64,000 nucleotides of DNA from an uncultured Draconibacterium sp. (GTDB lineage Bacteria > Bacteroidota > Bacteroidia > Bacteroidales > Prolixibacteraceae): assembly GCF_963677575.1 (NCBI RefSeq), contig NZ_OY782038.1, forward strand, positions 2,483,501 to 2,547,500, in the 5' to 3' direction. How positions within the stretch are numbered: position 1 is the stretch's first letter; each line of letters starts with the position of its first letter. The notes beneath the pieces were generated by a model. It was not told the DNA's origin. It ran no database searches and worked only from the letters and a program-made list of their open reading frames with translations. Positions 32,796-42,855 of the stretch are shown here, piece after piece. Both the position numbers and the translations under genes were made by a program.

Positions 32796-35700
32796 ATGAA
32801 AAAGGACCTGATTAAAATTAGCATCGTTTTTTTTGCAGTTATTGCAAGCTGCTATTCCCCTGTATTTGCGCAAGACAATATAAGTTACAGTGTATTTTTG
32901 GCCGGAAATACAGCTCCCGATAAAGATGCAAAATCCAATGATTTTATTACAGAAATAACAAACATCCCGCAACCACATGCTTTTGTTTACCTTGGGAATT
33001 ATTCCAATTATATTATCGACGATGATGAAATGGAATTCAGTTTTTACCCACAAATAGAAAATGAAAATACGCCATTACTTTTTGCCAACGGAATTAACGA
33101 ATGGCACAACGGAAAAAAACAAACAAAAAGGGTACGCAAAGCCGTTCGCAAATATTTCCCGGATAACGAAGTTTTCACCAACGACTGGGGCTGCCCCGGC
33201 CCAACTGAAGTTGAGCTAAACGATCAGCTAACAGTAATCCTCATTGATACTTACTGGTGGCTAACCGCACTCGACACCCGCTACGCGAAATGCGGAATGG
33301 AAGAAGATGAAGATGTTTTTATCTGGCTGCAGGATGCGCTGCGCAGAAACAAAAATAAAACCGTTATTGTTGCCGGATTTCACCCGATAGAATCAGCTGG
33401 TCCACACGGAGGTCGTTTTTCAACCGCCTCAAGTATTCTCGGATTTCCGTATGCCATATACAAAAATACGCTGGGCGGAAAAAATGATCTGGTTCACCCC
33501 GATTACAGAAACCTGCGGCAGCAAATGCATGCTGTTTTTCACGAATTCCCGAATGTAATTTATGCCTCGGCACTCGAAAACAGCCTGCAGTATATTAAAA
33601 CCGACAATATACACCAGATTATCAGCGGTTCGTTGGTTAAACAATCGTACGTCAACACTAAAAAGGCAGATTTTGCAAGCAGCAGCGCCGGCATCTCACG
33701 AGTTGATATTCATGAGAACGGTGATGTTACGCTCAACTTTTTTACGGTTGAGAATGGTACGCAAACACCGGTTTTTAGCCGCTTGTTGTACTCCTTAACA
33801 ACAGAAACAAAGGAAGACATCACCGCAAAACGACAGGAACTTTTTAAAGACTCAACACACACTACCTATGCAAGTCTTCAATATCAGGCTACAAAAAGTT
33901 ACGAAAAATGGATGGGCACCAATTACCGCCAGGTTTGGGAAACGCCGGTTGAAGCCCGCGTTTTTGATATCAGCAAAGAAAAGGGCGGACTCACCGTATT
34001 AAAACGGGGAGGTGGACAGCAAACCAAATCACTACGGATGGAAACCGACGAAGGCCATCAATACGTGCTGCGCTCGCTGGAAAAATTTGCAGAGGGTGCA
34101 CTTCCCAACGAAATGAAGCCAACCTTTGCCAAAGATATTGTTCAGGATCAGATATCAGCATCGAATCCCTACTCGGCAATGCCGGCAGCAGTTTTAGCTG
34201 AACATGCAGGCGTTTTTCACACCAATCCCGAGGTGGTTTATGTGCCGCAAGATCCACTTCTAAAACAATACAAAGAAGACATGCAAAGTGGCTTGTTTTT
34301 GTTTGAAGAACGACCGGCAAACGATAGAAGCGACCTGAAAAGTTTTGGCTATTCGGAAGACATTGTTGGCACTGATGATGTGCTTGAAAAAATCATTGAG
34401 AGTGAAGACCATCAGGTAGATCAACAAGCCGTTTTGCGTGCCCGACTACTCGACATTTTCATTAACGACTGGGACCGCCACGACGACCAGTGGCGTTGGG
34501 CCTCGTTCGAAGAAGGCAGTAAAACCATCTATCAACCGATTCCGCGCGACCGCGATCAAACCTTTTTTGTTAACCAGGGAATTTTACCCGGAATTGCCTC
34601 GCTGCCATTTATTTTGCCAAAGCTTCAGAATTTTCAACCGCGCACAAAAAATGTAGTGGGGCTGGGATTTAACGCGCGCTATTTTGACCGTACTTTCCTG
34701 AACCAAATGGAATGGGAAGACTGGCAAAAAGCGAATACTGAGTTGATGAACCGAATGACGCCCGAAGCGATAAACCAAGCTATGGCCACTTTCCCAAAAG
34801 AAGTGCAGCCAATGGTTGCCGACTCTACGGCAAAAATTCTACTCGAACGAAAAAAATACATGGAAGAAATGGCCCACGAGCTTTACCTCTACCTGGCCAA
34901 GCGAATAAATATTCCGGGCACTGATCGTAAAGATCTATTCGAAATCGAGCGAAAAAACGACAATGAAACAGAAATCACCGTTCATCACATAAAAAAGAAC
35001 GACAGCAAAGGGAAACTTATTTATCAGCGGACCATTAAAACCGACGAAACTCGCGAGGTAGTTTGCTACGGACTAGACGACGAAGACCGTTTTGAGATCA
35101 GTGGCGAAGTAAAGAAAGGGCCTATCATCAGAATTGTTGGAGGACAAGATAAAGATGTGGTGGTGAACAACTCGAAAGTTAGCGGCATTAAAACAAAAAC
35201 ACTGGTTTACGATCTTCTAAAAAGTACAGAAATTGAAGGAAGCGGAAAAACAAGTGCCAAACTCACCAACAATAAAATTATTCACGAATACGACCGGAAA
35301 TATTTTAAACGCGATGTGGGCATGCCACTTGCCAGTGGCGGTTATAATTCCGACGACGGCATTTATCTGGGTTATGGCCGCTCGTGGTACAAGCAGCGTT
35401 TCCGGCGCGACACAAAAACATCGTTATTAGGTGAGTATTCTTTCGAAAATTCATCATTCAATATCAATGCACAACATGAGTCATTGTCGACAAACAATGG
35501 TTTAGATGCCATTTTTGGTGTAGATGCGAGCACCGAAAATTATACCACCAACTTTTTTGGTTTCGGAAATAATTCATCTTACACAAACAGTGGCTACGAC
35601 AATGATTATTATAAAGTAAAACAACGGAGAATGATTGCTCATCTGGCGATTCAAAAACGCTTTGGAGAATCGGTTTGGGCACGTTACGACGAAGATGAAG

Positions 35701-36404
35701 AAAATAAAGACCACCCAATAAATGAGCATAAAGTAGGACTAAGTTTAGAATACAAAGTAAACGACACGAAAGAAGAAGAGAATAAATTTATTACAGATTT
35801 TGACGAAAACGGCCTTTCTCCGGAAAACTTAGCCCAGATACATTATACAGTTTTAGGCGGGTATTACGGTTATCAGAACCTGAACAAAGATTTCAGGCCA
35901 ACGCGTGGTTTTGTGGTGGATGCTTCGGTAAATCACTATTTGAATTTACAGGGTGAAGAACCCGATTTTACCAAGATTAGCGGTTCCGCTGCCACTTTAT
36001 TGAGTTTCACCAAATATCCGCGTACTGTTTTTGCATTCCGGGTGGGTGGCGAAAAAATATTTGGCGATTACTTTTTTCACGATGCGGCAATTTTAGATGG
36101 AAAAACAAATCTTCGCGGTTACAGAAAAACCCGCTTTTACGGCGATGCAAGCGCTTATTTTAATTCTGAACTGCGTTTTAAAGTCATCGATTTTAAAAAC
36201 TACCTGCTCACCGGCGAACTGGGCGTACTTTTGTTCGACGATATTGGCCGCGTTTGGATGGACGGCGAAGAATCATCGAAATGGCACAACGGTTATGGCG
36301 GCGGAATTTGGCTGTCGCCGTTTAAAATGGCTATCGTAACTGCCACCCTAAACAAAAGCCATGAAGAAACGTTAGTTCAATTTAACTTTAGCTTTTTGTT
36401 TTGA
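32796..36404 (+). CDS. Degenerate metallophosphoesterase domain fused to Omp85-like barrel
   Basis: 1202 residues from the ATG at 32796, chosen because it begins a clear signal peptide ('KKDLIKISIVFFAVIASCYSPVFAQ'); an open frame reaches upstream to 32670. Residues about 28-350 follow a calcineurin-like phosphoesterase layout ('YSVFLAGNTAPDKD', 'AFVYLGNYSNYI', 'LLFANGINEWHNG', 'KTVIVAGFHPIESAGPHGG'). The metal ligands normally in GD, GDN, GNHDW and HHP motifs are replaced by N, N, INEW and FHP, so it is probably catalytically dead. A long middle region follows, then a surface-antigen barrel ending '...LVQFNFSFLF'. It probably acts as an envelope scaffold. The histidine phosphatase gene overlaps its stop. 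Confidence 0.8.
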   Translation: MKKDLIKISIVFFAVIASCYSPVFAQDNISYSVFLAGNTAPDKDAKSNDFITEITNIPQPHAFVYLGNYSNYIIDDDEMEFSFYPQIENENTPLLFANGINEWHNGKKQTKRVRKAVRKYFPDNEVFTNDWGCPGPTEVELNDQLTVILIDTYWWLTALDTRYAKCGMEEDEDVFIWLQDALRRNKNKTVIVAGFHPIESAGPHGGRFSTASSILGFPYAIYKNTLGGKNDLVHPDYRNLRQQMHAVFHEFPNVIYASALENSLQYIKTDNIHQIISGSLVKQSYVNTKKADFASSSAGISRVDIHENGDVTLNFFTVENGTQTPVFSRLLYSLTTETKEDITAKRQELFKDSTHTTYASLQYQATKSYEKWMGTNYRQVWETPVEARVFDISKEKGGLTVLKRGGGQQTKSLRMETDEGHQYVLRSLEKFAEGALPNEMKPTFAKDIVQDQISASNPYSAMPAAVLAEHAGVFHTNPEVVYVPQDPLLKQYKEDMQSGLFLFEERPANDRSDLKSFGYSEDIVGTDDVLEKIIESEDHQVDQQAVLRARLLDIFINDWDRHDDQWRWASFEEGSKTIYQPIPRDRDQTFFVNQGILPGIASLPFILPKLQNFQPRTKNVVGLGFNARYFDRTFLNQMEWEDWQKANTELMNRMTPEAINQAMATFPKEVQPMVADSTAKILLERKKYMEEMAHELYLYLAKRINIPGTDRKDLFEIERKNDNETEITVHHIKKNDSKGKLIYQRTIKTDETREVVCYGLDDEDRFEISGEVKKGPIIRIVGGQDKDVVVNNSKVSGIKTKTLVYDLLKSTEIEGSGKTSAKLTNNKIIHEYDRKYFKRDVGMPLASGGYNSDDGIYLGYGRSWYKQRFRRDTKTSLLGEYSFENSSFNINAQHESLSTNNGLDAIFGVDASTENYTTNFFGFGNNSSYTNSGYDNDYYKVKQRRMIAHLAIQKRFGESVWARYDEDEENKDHPINEHKVGLSLEYKVNDTKEEENKFITDFDENGLSPENLAQIHYTVLGGYYGYQNLNKDFRPTRGFVVDASVNHYLNLQGEEPDFTKISGSAATLLSFTKYPRTVFAFRVGGEKIFGDYFFHDAAILDGKTNLRGYRKTRFYGDASAYFNSELRFKVIDFKNYLLTGELGVLLFDDIGRVWMDGEESSKWHNGYGGGIWLSPFKMAIVTATLNKSHEETLVQFNFSFLF

Positions 36405-37027
36405 AGATACTTACCCAACTCATATTCATTCTCGGAATCATTTTATGCGTGCAACAATCGGCGGCACAAGAGGTGATATTGATTCGACATGCCTCAGTAA
36501 AATTGGAGCGACATGGCTGGATGAGTGCAAAAAAAGCTTCGAAAATGCGTGATGCGTACGACACTGCGCCAATCAGTCAATTCGATCCAGATACGGTATT
36601 AAGCAAAGTTCCGAAACGTTTAACCGACACGGTTTATGTTAGTGGTTTGTCGCGGTCAATTGCAACAGGGCTAAAACTTTTTGGCGATTCGGCAATTATC
36701 GTATCATTGCAAGAACTCAACGAATTTGAAATGCACATGGTTTGGCTGCCCTTGTATTTGCCTCTTAAAGCCTGGACTTCCATATCGAGAACAACCTGGT
36801 TAATGGGGCTCGAAAAACCGGAAACAGAATCATTTCAGGAAGCTCGTGAGCGCGTTGACGATGTTTGTTCATTTATTGAACGAAAAGCAGAGCAAAACAA
36901 ACAGGTTATTTTGGTAACACATGGTTTTATAAATCGAAACATTGCTAAAGAGCTGGAAAAGCGCGGCTGGCAGGTGATCCAAAATAATGGCAAAAAAAAC
37001 CTGGGCGCCACCGTTTTAAGAAAATAA
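36401..37027 (+). CDS. Secreted histidine phosphatase family protein
   Basis: 208 residues, starting with TTG at 36401, which overlaps the previous stop (TTGA), so it is translationally coupled. A signal peptide (1-22, 'FILGIILCVQQSAAQ') is followed by the phosphoglycerate-mutase-like fold. The catalytic 'LIRHAS' has Arg29 and His30 and 'VTHGF' carries the second His; 'VSGLSRSIATG' and 'LNEFEM' supply the expected Arg and acid. The family removes phosphate from small molecules or phosphoproteins; here it is periplasmic. The substrate is unknown. Confidence 0.8.
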   Translation: MKILTQLIFILGIILCVQQSAAQEVILIRHASVKLERHGWMSAKKASKMRDAYDTAPISQFDPDTVLSKVPKRLTDTVYVSGLSRSIATGLKLFGDSAIIVSLQELNEFEMHMVWLPLYLPLKAWTSISRTTWLMGLEKPETESFQEARERVDDVCSFIERKAEQNKQVILVTHGFINRNIAKELEKRGWQVIQNNGKKNLGATVLRK

Positions 37028-37036
37028 TTCTATCAA

Positions 37037-38098
37037 TTGAACGTTAATAGGCTTGTGAAATATTTTTTAGGACTTATACTCATTTTTATTTCGATGGCAG
37101 GATTTGCGCAAGACACTATTTCGCGCGAAGACTGGACGCCCTATTTTGAAAATAATTTGCCTACGCGTTTTTTGTATCTAAAAATGGAAGGCCCTTTTCA
37201 GTACAATATTTCATCAACATCAGAAATACCACAAATTGGCGACGGATCAGCGGAAATTACAGGAAACAGAACGGTTACAGCACGTTTAAAATTTCCGATT
37301 CTGAATAAACAAAGAGTAAAACTAACCGGTGGATTTCGCTATGTAAACGAGCAATTCTATTTTGAAGATATAAAACCCGGCGACTACCCCATGTACGTTG
37401 GATTACACGACCGCAACCTGCGACGTTTGGGAGTTGATATGAAAGGATTGTTTCATTTGCGCGACAATCATTCAATTGTTATGCAAACCAGCTGGAGCCT
37501 GGCAGGCGATTTTCATATTCACGACGATAAATATTTTTCATTTGGCGACTTGCTAAAATCGTCTTTGGCAATTGGTTATGCAACCCGAAAAGACCTGAAC
37601 ACTTATTATGCTTTTGGCGCCTATTTTGGGTATACTTTTGGCGACCCGGCAATTTACCCGGTTTTTAACTACTCCAAACGTTTCGCAAACGGAATTGGAT
37701 TGGATTTACTATTGCCGCAAGGATTTAAAGCCTGGAAACAGATCAACAAAAGATTCTATCTGATTTGCGATGCTGAGATATCCGGAACCAGTTACACCGT
37801 GCGTGTTGACGACACCATTTTAAATGAAACCGAAAGTATTCAATTAAGACAATCCACCTTTGATGCTACGGTTGGAATTATTACACAAATAAATAAATGG
37901 GTTGGATTTGAAGCCAAATTTGGCTACTCGAACAATATCAATTTCAACGTTACAGAATCGAACTTTAAACCGGGAAGCACTTTACCCCGACCAGACACCA
38001 ACTACCTGATTAAATCAACAGTTTCCGGCGCTCCTTATGCAAGTATGGCTTTGTTCCTGTCGATTCCCAGAGATTTAATGGATCGTTGTATTGAATAA
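37037..38098 (+). CDS. Outer-membrane beta-barrel protein (DUF6268-like)
   Basis: 353 residues from a TTG at 37037 (no suitable ATG precedes the signal peptide 'LVKYFLGLILIFISMAGFAQ'). The mature part has regular amphipathic strands ('TVTARLKFPILNKQRVKLTGGFRYV', 'YYAFGAYFGYTFGDPAIYPVFNYSKRF', 'GIGLDLLLPQGFKAWKQINKRFYLICDAEI'), consistent with an outer-membrane barrel such as DUF6268 proteins. The C-terminus 'RDLMDRCIE' lacks the terminal aromatic residue. It follows the histidine phosphatase by nine bases, making a three-gene operon with the Omp85 fusion. Its stop codon touches the downstream inverted-repeat element. Confidence 0.68.
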   Translation: MNVNRLVKYFLGLILIFISMAGFAQDTISREDWTPYFENNLPTRFLYLKMEGPFQYNISSTSEIPQIGDGSAEITGNRTVTARLKFPILNKQRVKLTGGFRYVNEQFYFEDIKPGDYPMYVGLHDRNLRRLGVDMKGLFHLRDNHSIVMQTSWSLAGDFHIHDDKYFSFGDLLKSSLAIGYATRKDLNTYYAFGAYFGYTFGDPAIYPVFNYSKRFANGIGLDLLLPQGFKAWKQINKRFYLICDAEISGTSYTVRVDDTILNETESIQLRQSTFDATVGIITQINKWVGFEAKFGYSNNINFNVTESNFKPGSTLPRPDTNYLIKSTVSGAPYASMALFLSIPRDLMDRCIE

Positions 38099-38258
38099 TA
38101 CCAATTTGATTATAAAATGCCGTGTTGGATACGTCATTATTTTTCTTTTTATCAAGGCAAAAAATTTTAGCATAGCCTTAGCTACGGTACAATTTTTCAA
38201 CGAAGAGAAAATGAAAAAGAATTAGTTTATATGCGACATTTTATGGTCAATTTGGTAT
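38098..38258. repeat. Inverted-repeat-bounded intergenic element, copy B
   Basis: 161 bp between convergent genes. Ends 38098-38119 (ATACCAATTTGATTATAAAATG) and 38237-38258 pair at 18 of 22 positions. Inner flanks continue the partial symmetry (TTTTTCTTTTTATC against GAGAAAATGAAAAAG). The centre TTAGCATAGCCTTAGCTACGG matches, on the opposite strand, the core of copy A at 6561-6723. A non-coding palindromic or MITE-like repeat. Confidence 0.65.
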
Positions 38259-38275
38259 AACTTTCCCTTACCTAT

Positions 38276-38746
38276 TTAAAAAGACTCATCAAGCTCGCGT
38301 ACAATTTCTTCCATTACTTTCACAGCAGAATCACCAATTTCAATAGTACCATCAATAATTTTATCCAGATCCTCGTCCAGGTCCTCATCAATGTATTTCT
38401 GAACCTTATCGCCAATTTTATTTACGTCGTCCTTAAAAAGATCTCGCAGTAAATCTCCAACACTTTCTTTGTTTTTTAAGGTATGATATTTAATGATCAG
38501 CCCTTTAATTTTTATCTGATCATCAACCGAAAAATCGTCGCTATATTCGAGGTACCATTCCGAGTTGTACTTTTCAAATTTCTCATCGGCCCACTCCCAG
38601 TCTTTTCGTGTGTACTTGTTATGGTTATTATCTACCCGCTCAACAAAACGTTCGAACCGATCGAGGTAATCTTCCTTCGATGTTGGAGCTGAACATGCAA
38701 GCATCCACACCAAACAGCACACAATCAAATATTTTAAATACTTCAT
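38276..38746 (-). CDS. Small helical lipoprotein (DUF6565-like)
   Basis: 156 residues from the ATG at 38746; longer frames would run into the phosphoribosyltransferase gene without adding conserved sequence. Signal peptide and lipobox 'VWMLACS' (Cys17). The mature part is highly acidic and helical ('DYLDRFERFVERVDNNHNKYTRKDWEWADEKFEKY', 'IDEDLDEDLDKIIDGTIEIGDSAVKVMEEIVREL'), the pattern of DUF6565 proteins common in Bacteroidota. Function is unknown. The start lies 11 bases after the phosphoribosyltransferase stop, so co-transcription is likely. Confidence 0.75.
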   Translation of the reverse strand: MKYLKYLIVCCLVWMLACSAPTSKEDYLDRFERFVERVDNNHNKYTRKDWEWADEKFEKYNSEWYLEYSDDFSVDDQIKIKGLIIKYHTLKNKESVGDLLRDLFKDDVNKIGDKVQKYIDEDLDEDLDKIIDGTIEIGDSAVKVMEEIVRELDESF

Positions 38747-38757
38747 TTCAAAAATAA

Positions 38758-39156
38758 TTATGGTTTCCATGGCCATTTTACACAATCCTTAATTTCGGGG
38801 AACAGCACATAATCGGCTCTTCCTTTCATGGCACAGGTTTTTACATGTAAACCTTTGAGCTGCTCAAGTGCAGCCTCCATGGTTTTCCCCGATACGGACA
38901 CATCATCGACCAATAAAATATGCTTTCCTTCCAAATCCCAGTTGGCTTTTTCCAGCACCTTGGGTTTGTTGTAGCGCGGGTTATTTTCTTCATCGCGGTA
39001 ATTCAGTGTCATCACCAAAAGCTCGGCATCAAGATGGTAAGCCACCATTGTAGCTGCGGGAACGCCGCCGGTACCAATGCCAATTACTACATCAATTTCT
39101 GGGAATTTAATTAGTCGCAGTCGTTCGGTTATTTCTTTAAACGATAATGGAACCAT
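38758..39156 (-). CDS. Type I phosphoribosyltransferase
   Basis: 132 residues. The PRPP-binding loop 'HILLVDDVSVSGKTMEAAL' (about 79-97) is the family signature, and 'DVVIGIGTGGVPAATMVAYHL' (22-42) is the pyrophosphate-binding glycine loop. This short form resembles the xanthine/guanine (Gpt) or ComF-like salvage enzymes, which transfer ribose-5-phosphate from PRPP to a purine base in the cytosol. The hood region is too small to decide the base. It sits between the large histidine kinase (12 bases upstream) and the lipoprotein gene. Confidence 0.85.
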   Translation of the reverse strand: MVPLSFKEITERLRLIKFPEIDVVIGIGTGGVPAATMVAYHLDAELLVMTLNYRDEENNPRYNKPKVLEKANWDLEGKHILLVDDVSVSGKTMEAALEQLKGLHVKTCAMKGRADYVLFPEIKDCVKWPWKP

Positions 39157-39168
39157 GTTTTTTTGTTT

Positions 39169-42100
39169 TTAATTTATCAACGTTTCCTCATACACCGGAA
39201 TTTCGAGGTAAAAAGTGGTGCCTTTTCCCATCTCGGTTTCGAACCAGATTTTGCCGGCAAAATTTTCAACGATATTCTTTACAATCGAAAGTCCCAATCC
39301 CATTCCACTTGTTTTGGTGGTAAAACTCGGACTAAACAACTTATCGCGCAACTCGGCATCAATTCCTGCACCGTTGTCTTGTACCGAAATCACGGCCATG
39401 TGTTGGCGTCGGTCGAGCCTGATTTTAATCCTTCCTTTACGATCCTCGGGAATGGCCTGAATGGCATTTCGAATCAGGTTTATAATTGCCCGCGACAACT
39501 GTTCTCTATCTGCATTTACTTCCAGGCTTTCGTAACCGTTCGAATCAAATCTAATATCTATTTCACTGTGCGTTCCGTACAGATCAATCGATTTCTTCAG
39601 CTGATCGGCCAAACAGAATACTTGATTACGGGCCGTTGGAATTTTTGCAAAGTTCGAGAACTCGGTAGCAATATTCGAAAGGTTGTCGATTTGCTCGATA
39701 AGCGTTGAAGTCACTCGGTCAACAAACTCGTTGTACTCTTCGTTTTTCCCTTTGGCACGCTGCAAATACTGAATGTTCAGCTTCATCGGCGTAAGCGGAT
39801 TTTTAATCTCATGCGCAATTTGTTTTGCCATTTCGCGCCATGCAGATTCCCTTTCCGAACGCGCCAGCAGATCGGCACTTACCGCAAGTTCATCAACTTT
39901 TTTATTGTATTCTCTTACCAGGCTACCAATTTCGTCTTTCCGGTTGTATTGGATTGGTTCATTACGTTTACCCAACTGCATTTTTTGCAGGTTTTCCTGA
40001 ATCACAACCAGCGGCCGGGTAATCTGGTTGGCAATAAAAACAGCAGCAATAATACTGGCCAAGAACAACAACACATACAGGTTGATGAAAGCCACAATAA
40101 AAGTAGAAATCTCCTGGCTGTAGTTATCCTGCCGGATAAAATAAGGCAGATTGATAACGCCCAGGTAATCGCCGTAATTATTGATAATTGGCCGGTATGC
40201 CGACAGATACGAAAGCCGGCCTATATTTTCAGGCTGAAAATAACTGATAGAGTAGTTCTGATACACCTCGTAATTGGCACGGGCATTAATTCGCGACGAA
40301 ACCAATCCGCGCTCAAAAATCTCGAAACGCGATGAAGCGATAAGCCGCCCGTCGGTACCATAAATATTAATATCTGTTCGGAAAATATTTGAAAGTTTTG
40401 CCAGTTCCTCGCGTAACCACTCTTCCAGTTCCGGTGTAATTTCGTGTTTATCGGTCAGACGCATATCAATTTCCTCTGAAATCGACTTCATTTTCTCATT
40501 CAGATCATCCTGGTGTTTCTGCCTGTATTCTTTCACATTGTAGAAAAGGGTAACCCCGGCAACAACCATTAACGAGATAAAAACAATGGAAATAATAGCC
40601 GCCTGAATCTTAAATTTCAGATCGAAGAATACTCTTTTCTCCCTAATCGACTGATTGATTATTATCAGTACAACCAGCAACGTAAGAAAATAGAACACAA
40701 ATAAATACGGAAAAGAAATCAGGTAATCAATCGGTGTTAGCAACTCCCTCGAAACCACTACATAATTCTGCTGGCTGGTGTGGTAAACCAGGTGCTCATA
40801 TTTATCCTGGCGGAGAAATGAAAACTCGTCATCAGATTTTAGATAAACATGCCCGTTATAATTGTAGTTATAATCGCCGTATTTATCGGTAAGCTCGCCG
40901 GCATAATATTTGGCATAATTGAATTTGCGATAAATATCAGATCGGGCCATCGATTTATCGATCAGTAACTCGGGGAAACCAATCCCTTCAAACAACAAGT
41001 CCGAATCCAGATCGATATAAATAGTAACGCCTTTTCCGCCGTCAACTTTAGGATAATCCCAACGACCGGTGTATGAGATCCGTCCGTTCATATTATCCAT
41101 AAAATAAAAATTGGTACCCGGTATTTGTAAACCCTGCGCCTCAATCTGATCATCCATAAATGGCCTGCACGAAACTTCCCGATCATCGGGCTGAATAATC
41201 AAATTATCGTTACTGTGGCACACATAAATATTCAGTAGATATTTTCTGAAATACGTGTTGAAATACGATTGCCTGATATACTCAACAGCATCTTCATCTC
41301 TGTTTTGGTTTAACAAACTTGTTATGGCCCCGTCCTCTGTAAGCTGGTATTGTATCTCTGTCATAAAAACTTCGGCTGCCGGATCGCGCTCTGCAACCAG
41401 GGTTACAGCCAACAATTTCTGTTGTTCTTTATCCTTTTTACTGATGGTTCGGTTAATAACAACCAAGGAGAAAACTGAAACCACCGCCACGTAAATAATT
41501 AAATAACTTAAGGTAAACGTTTGCAGGTAGTGCCGGGTTATCAGCGAGGAAAGCAAAACGCAAAGGATGAATAGCAACAACGCGTAAATAGATACATTTT
41601 GTACTGCAAGATATTGTACTCCGGCAAAGAATAAACTAATTACCAGCGTTAATAAAATCAGTTGGTGGAGTTTAAAATTCTTCAGCGTTTTTTCGTTTAC
41701 CCTGATGGTAAAAAATACAACACCCAGCAATAATAAACTTACTGCAAAAATTCCCAGAATACTTTGTGGAGAAATATCGATAATCTTGTTCAGTGCAAAC
41801 GAAACGGTTGAATTATAGATGAGCTCTTTTATCAAATTATCGACCAGCAAATACAGGCTGGCATTAAAAATCAAAAGCAGGGTAATGATTCCTTTTCGCG
41901 GTAAACCAGAGTTTTTCTGTAAATCCGGAATATTCAAATCGATAGCGAAATTGTAAATCCAGAACAGGAAAAATATAGCCAAAAGAAAATAGTCTCCCAG
42001 CGAAGGCAACCAGTCGTTTATGGCAAAATAATCGGGGCTAAAAAATTTAAGATGGAAGAAAACCTTGGGCACCTGGAAAATAAGGTGAATCCAATACACC

Positions 42101-42852
42101 ACAAACAGCGCCACACCCAGCGAAACTAGTTTCAGAAAGAACGCCGCATCGCTCTCGACAAACTCTTTTCGGAAATAAAACAGCAGTAAAATAAGCCCGA
42201 TAAAATAAATGGCACCGGGGAAATACAGCTGATTTGTGGTACACAAATAATTTCCGTAAGGCAAAAGAGTGAACAGATAATCGCCTTTCAGATCTACAAT
42301 GTCGTAGCCCCGATTGTACTTTTTGGTTCGTATAATATAATCGTTAGGGAGCCTGTAATTTTTAAAGAAATTATTTTGCAGGTACTTGTTTTCGTACGTG
42401 TAATTGTATTTTATTAAATGAAAAACGGCAGCTGTATACTCGCCTACATTCATCGTATCAACCAGGTAATAGCCGTTTGGCAATTGTACAAGGCCACTGG
42501 TTTTTGGCAGATCTTCCAGCCGGTTGTAGAAAGTAATTCCACGGTCGGACCAAAAAAACAGTTCTTTATTTTTAAAAACCATCGCACCAAATCCGGTTTC
42601 GCGGATAAGTGTTTCGTCGCGGCTAAAAAATTCGCTGATATCCTCATCCAGGTCATCTTCCATCAATACCTGTTTAATTTCGAGCAGCTTATTTTGAAGC
42701 TCGGCTTCGTTTGCCAGTAGCTGAGTCTGAAAATCGTCTATTAGTTTGGTTTCCGGATTTCGACGAAGCAAACCATTTTCGAGAATGGCAGCCACAACCA
42801 AAATACCGATGGCCAAAATGAGGTAAGTATATTTATTTAGTTTAACCAACAT
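39169..42852 (-). CDS. Very large membrane sensor histidine kinase
   Basis: 1227 residues. Two membrane-anchored sensor parts: residues about 1-450 with an N-terminal helix, an extracytoplasmic domain and about eight helices ('LYFPGAIYFIGLILLLFYF' onward), then a second extracytoplasmic domain (about 480-720) and helices near 735-790. A HAMP domain (about 930-985, 'ANQITRPLVVIQENLQKMQLGKRNEPI') leads to HisKA with phospho-acceptor His1014 ('AHEIKNPLTPMKLNIQYL'). HATPase boxes are present: N 'NLIRNAIQA', G1 'DNGAGI', G2 'GMGLGLSIV'. It is NtrY-like in the kinase core. No response regulator is adjacent; it is four bases from rlmH. Confidence 0.88.
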   Translation of the reverse strand: MLVKLNKYTYLILAIGILVVAAILENGLLRRNPETKLIDDFQTQLLANEAELQNKLLEIKQVLMEDDLDEDISEFFSRDETLIRETGFGAMVFKNKELFFWSDRGITFYNRLEDLPKTSGLVQLPNGYYLVDTMNVGEYTAAVFHLIKYNYTYENKYLQNNFFKNYRLPNDYIIRTKKYNRGYDIVDLKGDYLFTLLPYGNYLCTTNQLYFPGAIYFIGLILLLFYFRKEFVESDAAFFLKLVSLGVALFVVYWIHLIFQVPKVFFHLKFFSPDYFAINDWLPSLGDYFLLAIFFLFWIYNFAIDLNIPDLQKNSGLPRKGIITLLLIFNASLYLLVDNLIKELIYNSTVSFALNKIIDISPQSILGIFAVSLLLLGVVFFTIRVNEKTLKNFKLHQLILLTLVISLFFAGVQYLAVQNVSIYALLLFILCVLLSSLITRHYLQTFTLSYLIIYVAVVSVFSLVVINRTISKKDKEQQKLLAVTLVAERDPAAEVFMTEIQYQLTEDGAITSLLNQNRDEDAVEYIRQSYFNTYFRKYLLNIYVCHSNDNLIIQPDDREVSCRPFMDDQIEAQGLQIPGTNFYFMDNMNGRISYTGRWDYPKVDGGKGVTIYIDLDSDLLFEGIGFPELLIDKSMARSDIYRKFNYAKYYAGELTDKYGDYNYNYNGHVYLKSDDEFSFLRQDKYEHLVYHTSQQNYVVVSRELLTPIDYLISFPYLFVFYFLTLLVVLIIINQSIREKRVFFDLKFKIQAAIISIVFISLMVVAGVTLFYNVKEYRQKHQDDLNEKMKSISEEIDMRLTDKHEITPELEEWLREELAKLSNIFRTDINIYGTDGRLIASSRFEIFERGLVSSRINARANYEVYQNYSISYFQPENIGRLSYLSAYRPIINNYGDYLGVINLPYFIRQDNYSQEISTFIVAFINLYVLLFLASIIAAVFIANQITRPLVVIQENLQKMQLGKRNEPIQYNRKDEIGSLVREYNKKVDELAVSADLLARSERESAWREMAKQIAHEIKNPLTPMKLNIQYLQRAKGKNEEYNEFVDRVTSTLIEQIDNLSNIATEFSNFAKIPTARNQVFCLADQLKKSIDLYGTHSEIDIRFDSNGYESLEVNADREQLSRAIINLIRNAIQAIPEDRKGRIKIRLDRRQHMAVISVQDNGAGIDAELRDKLFSPSFTTKTSGMGLGLSIVKNIVENFAGKIWFETEMGKGTTFYLEIPVYEETLIN

Positions 42853-42855
42853 TAG

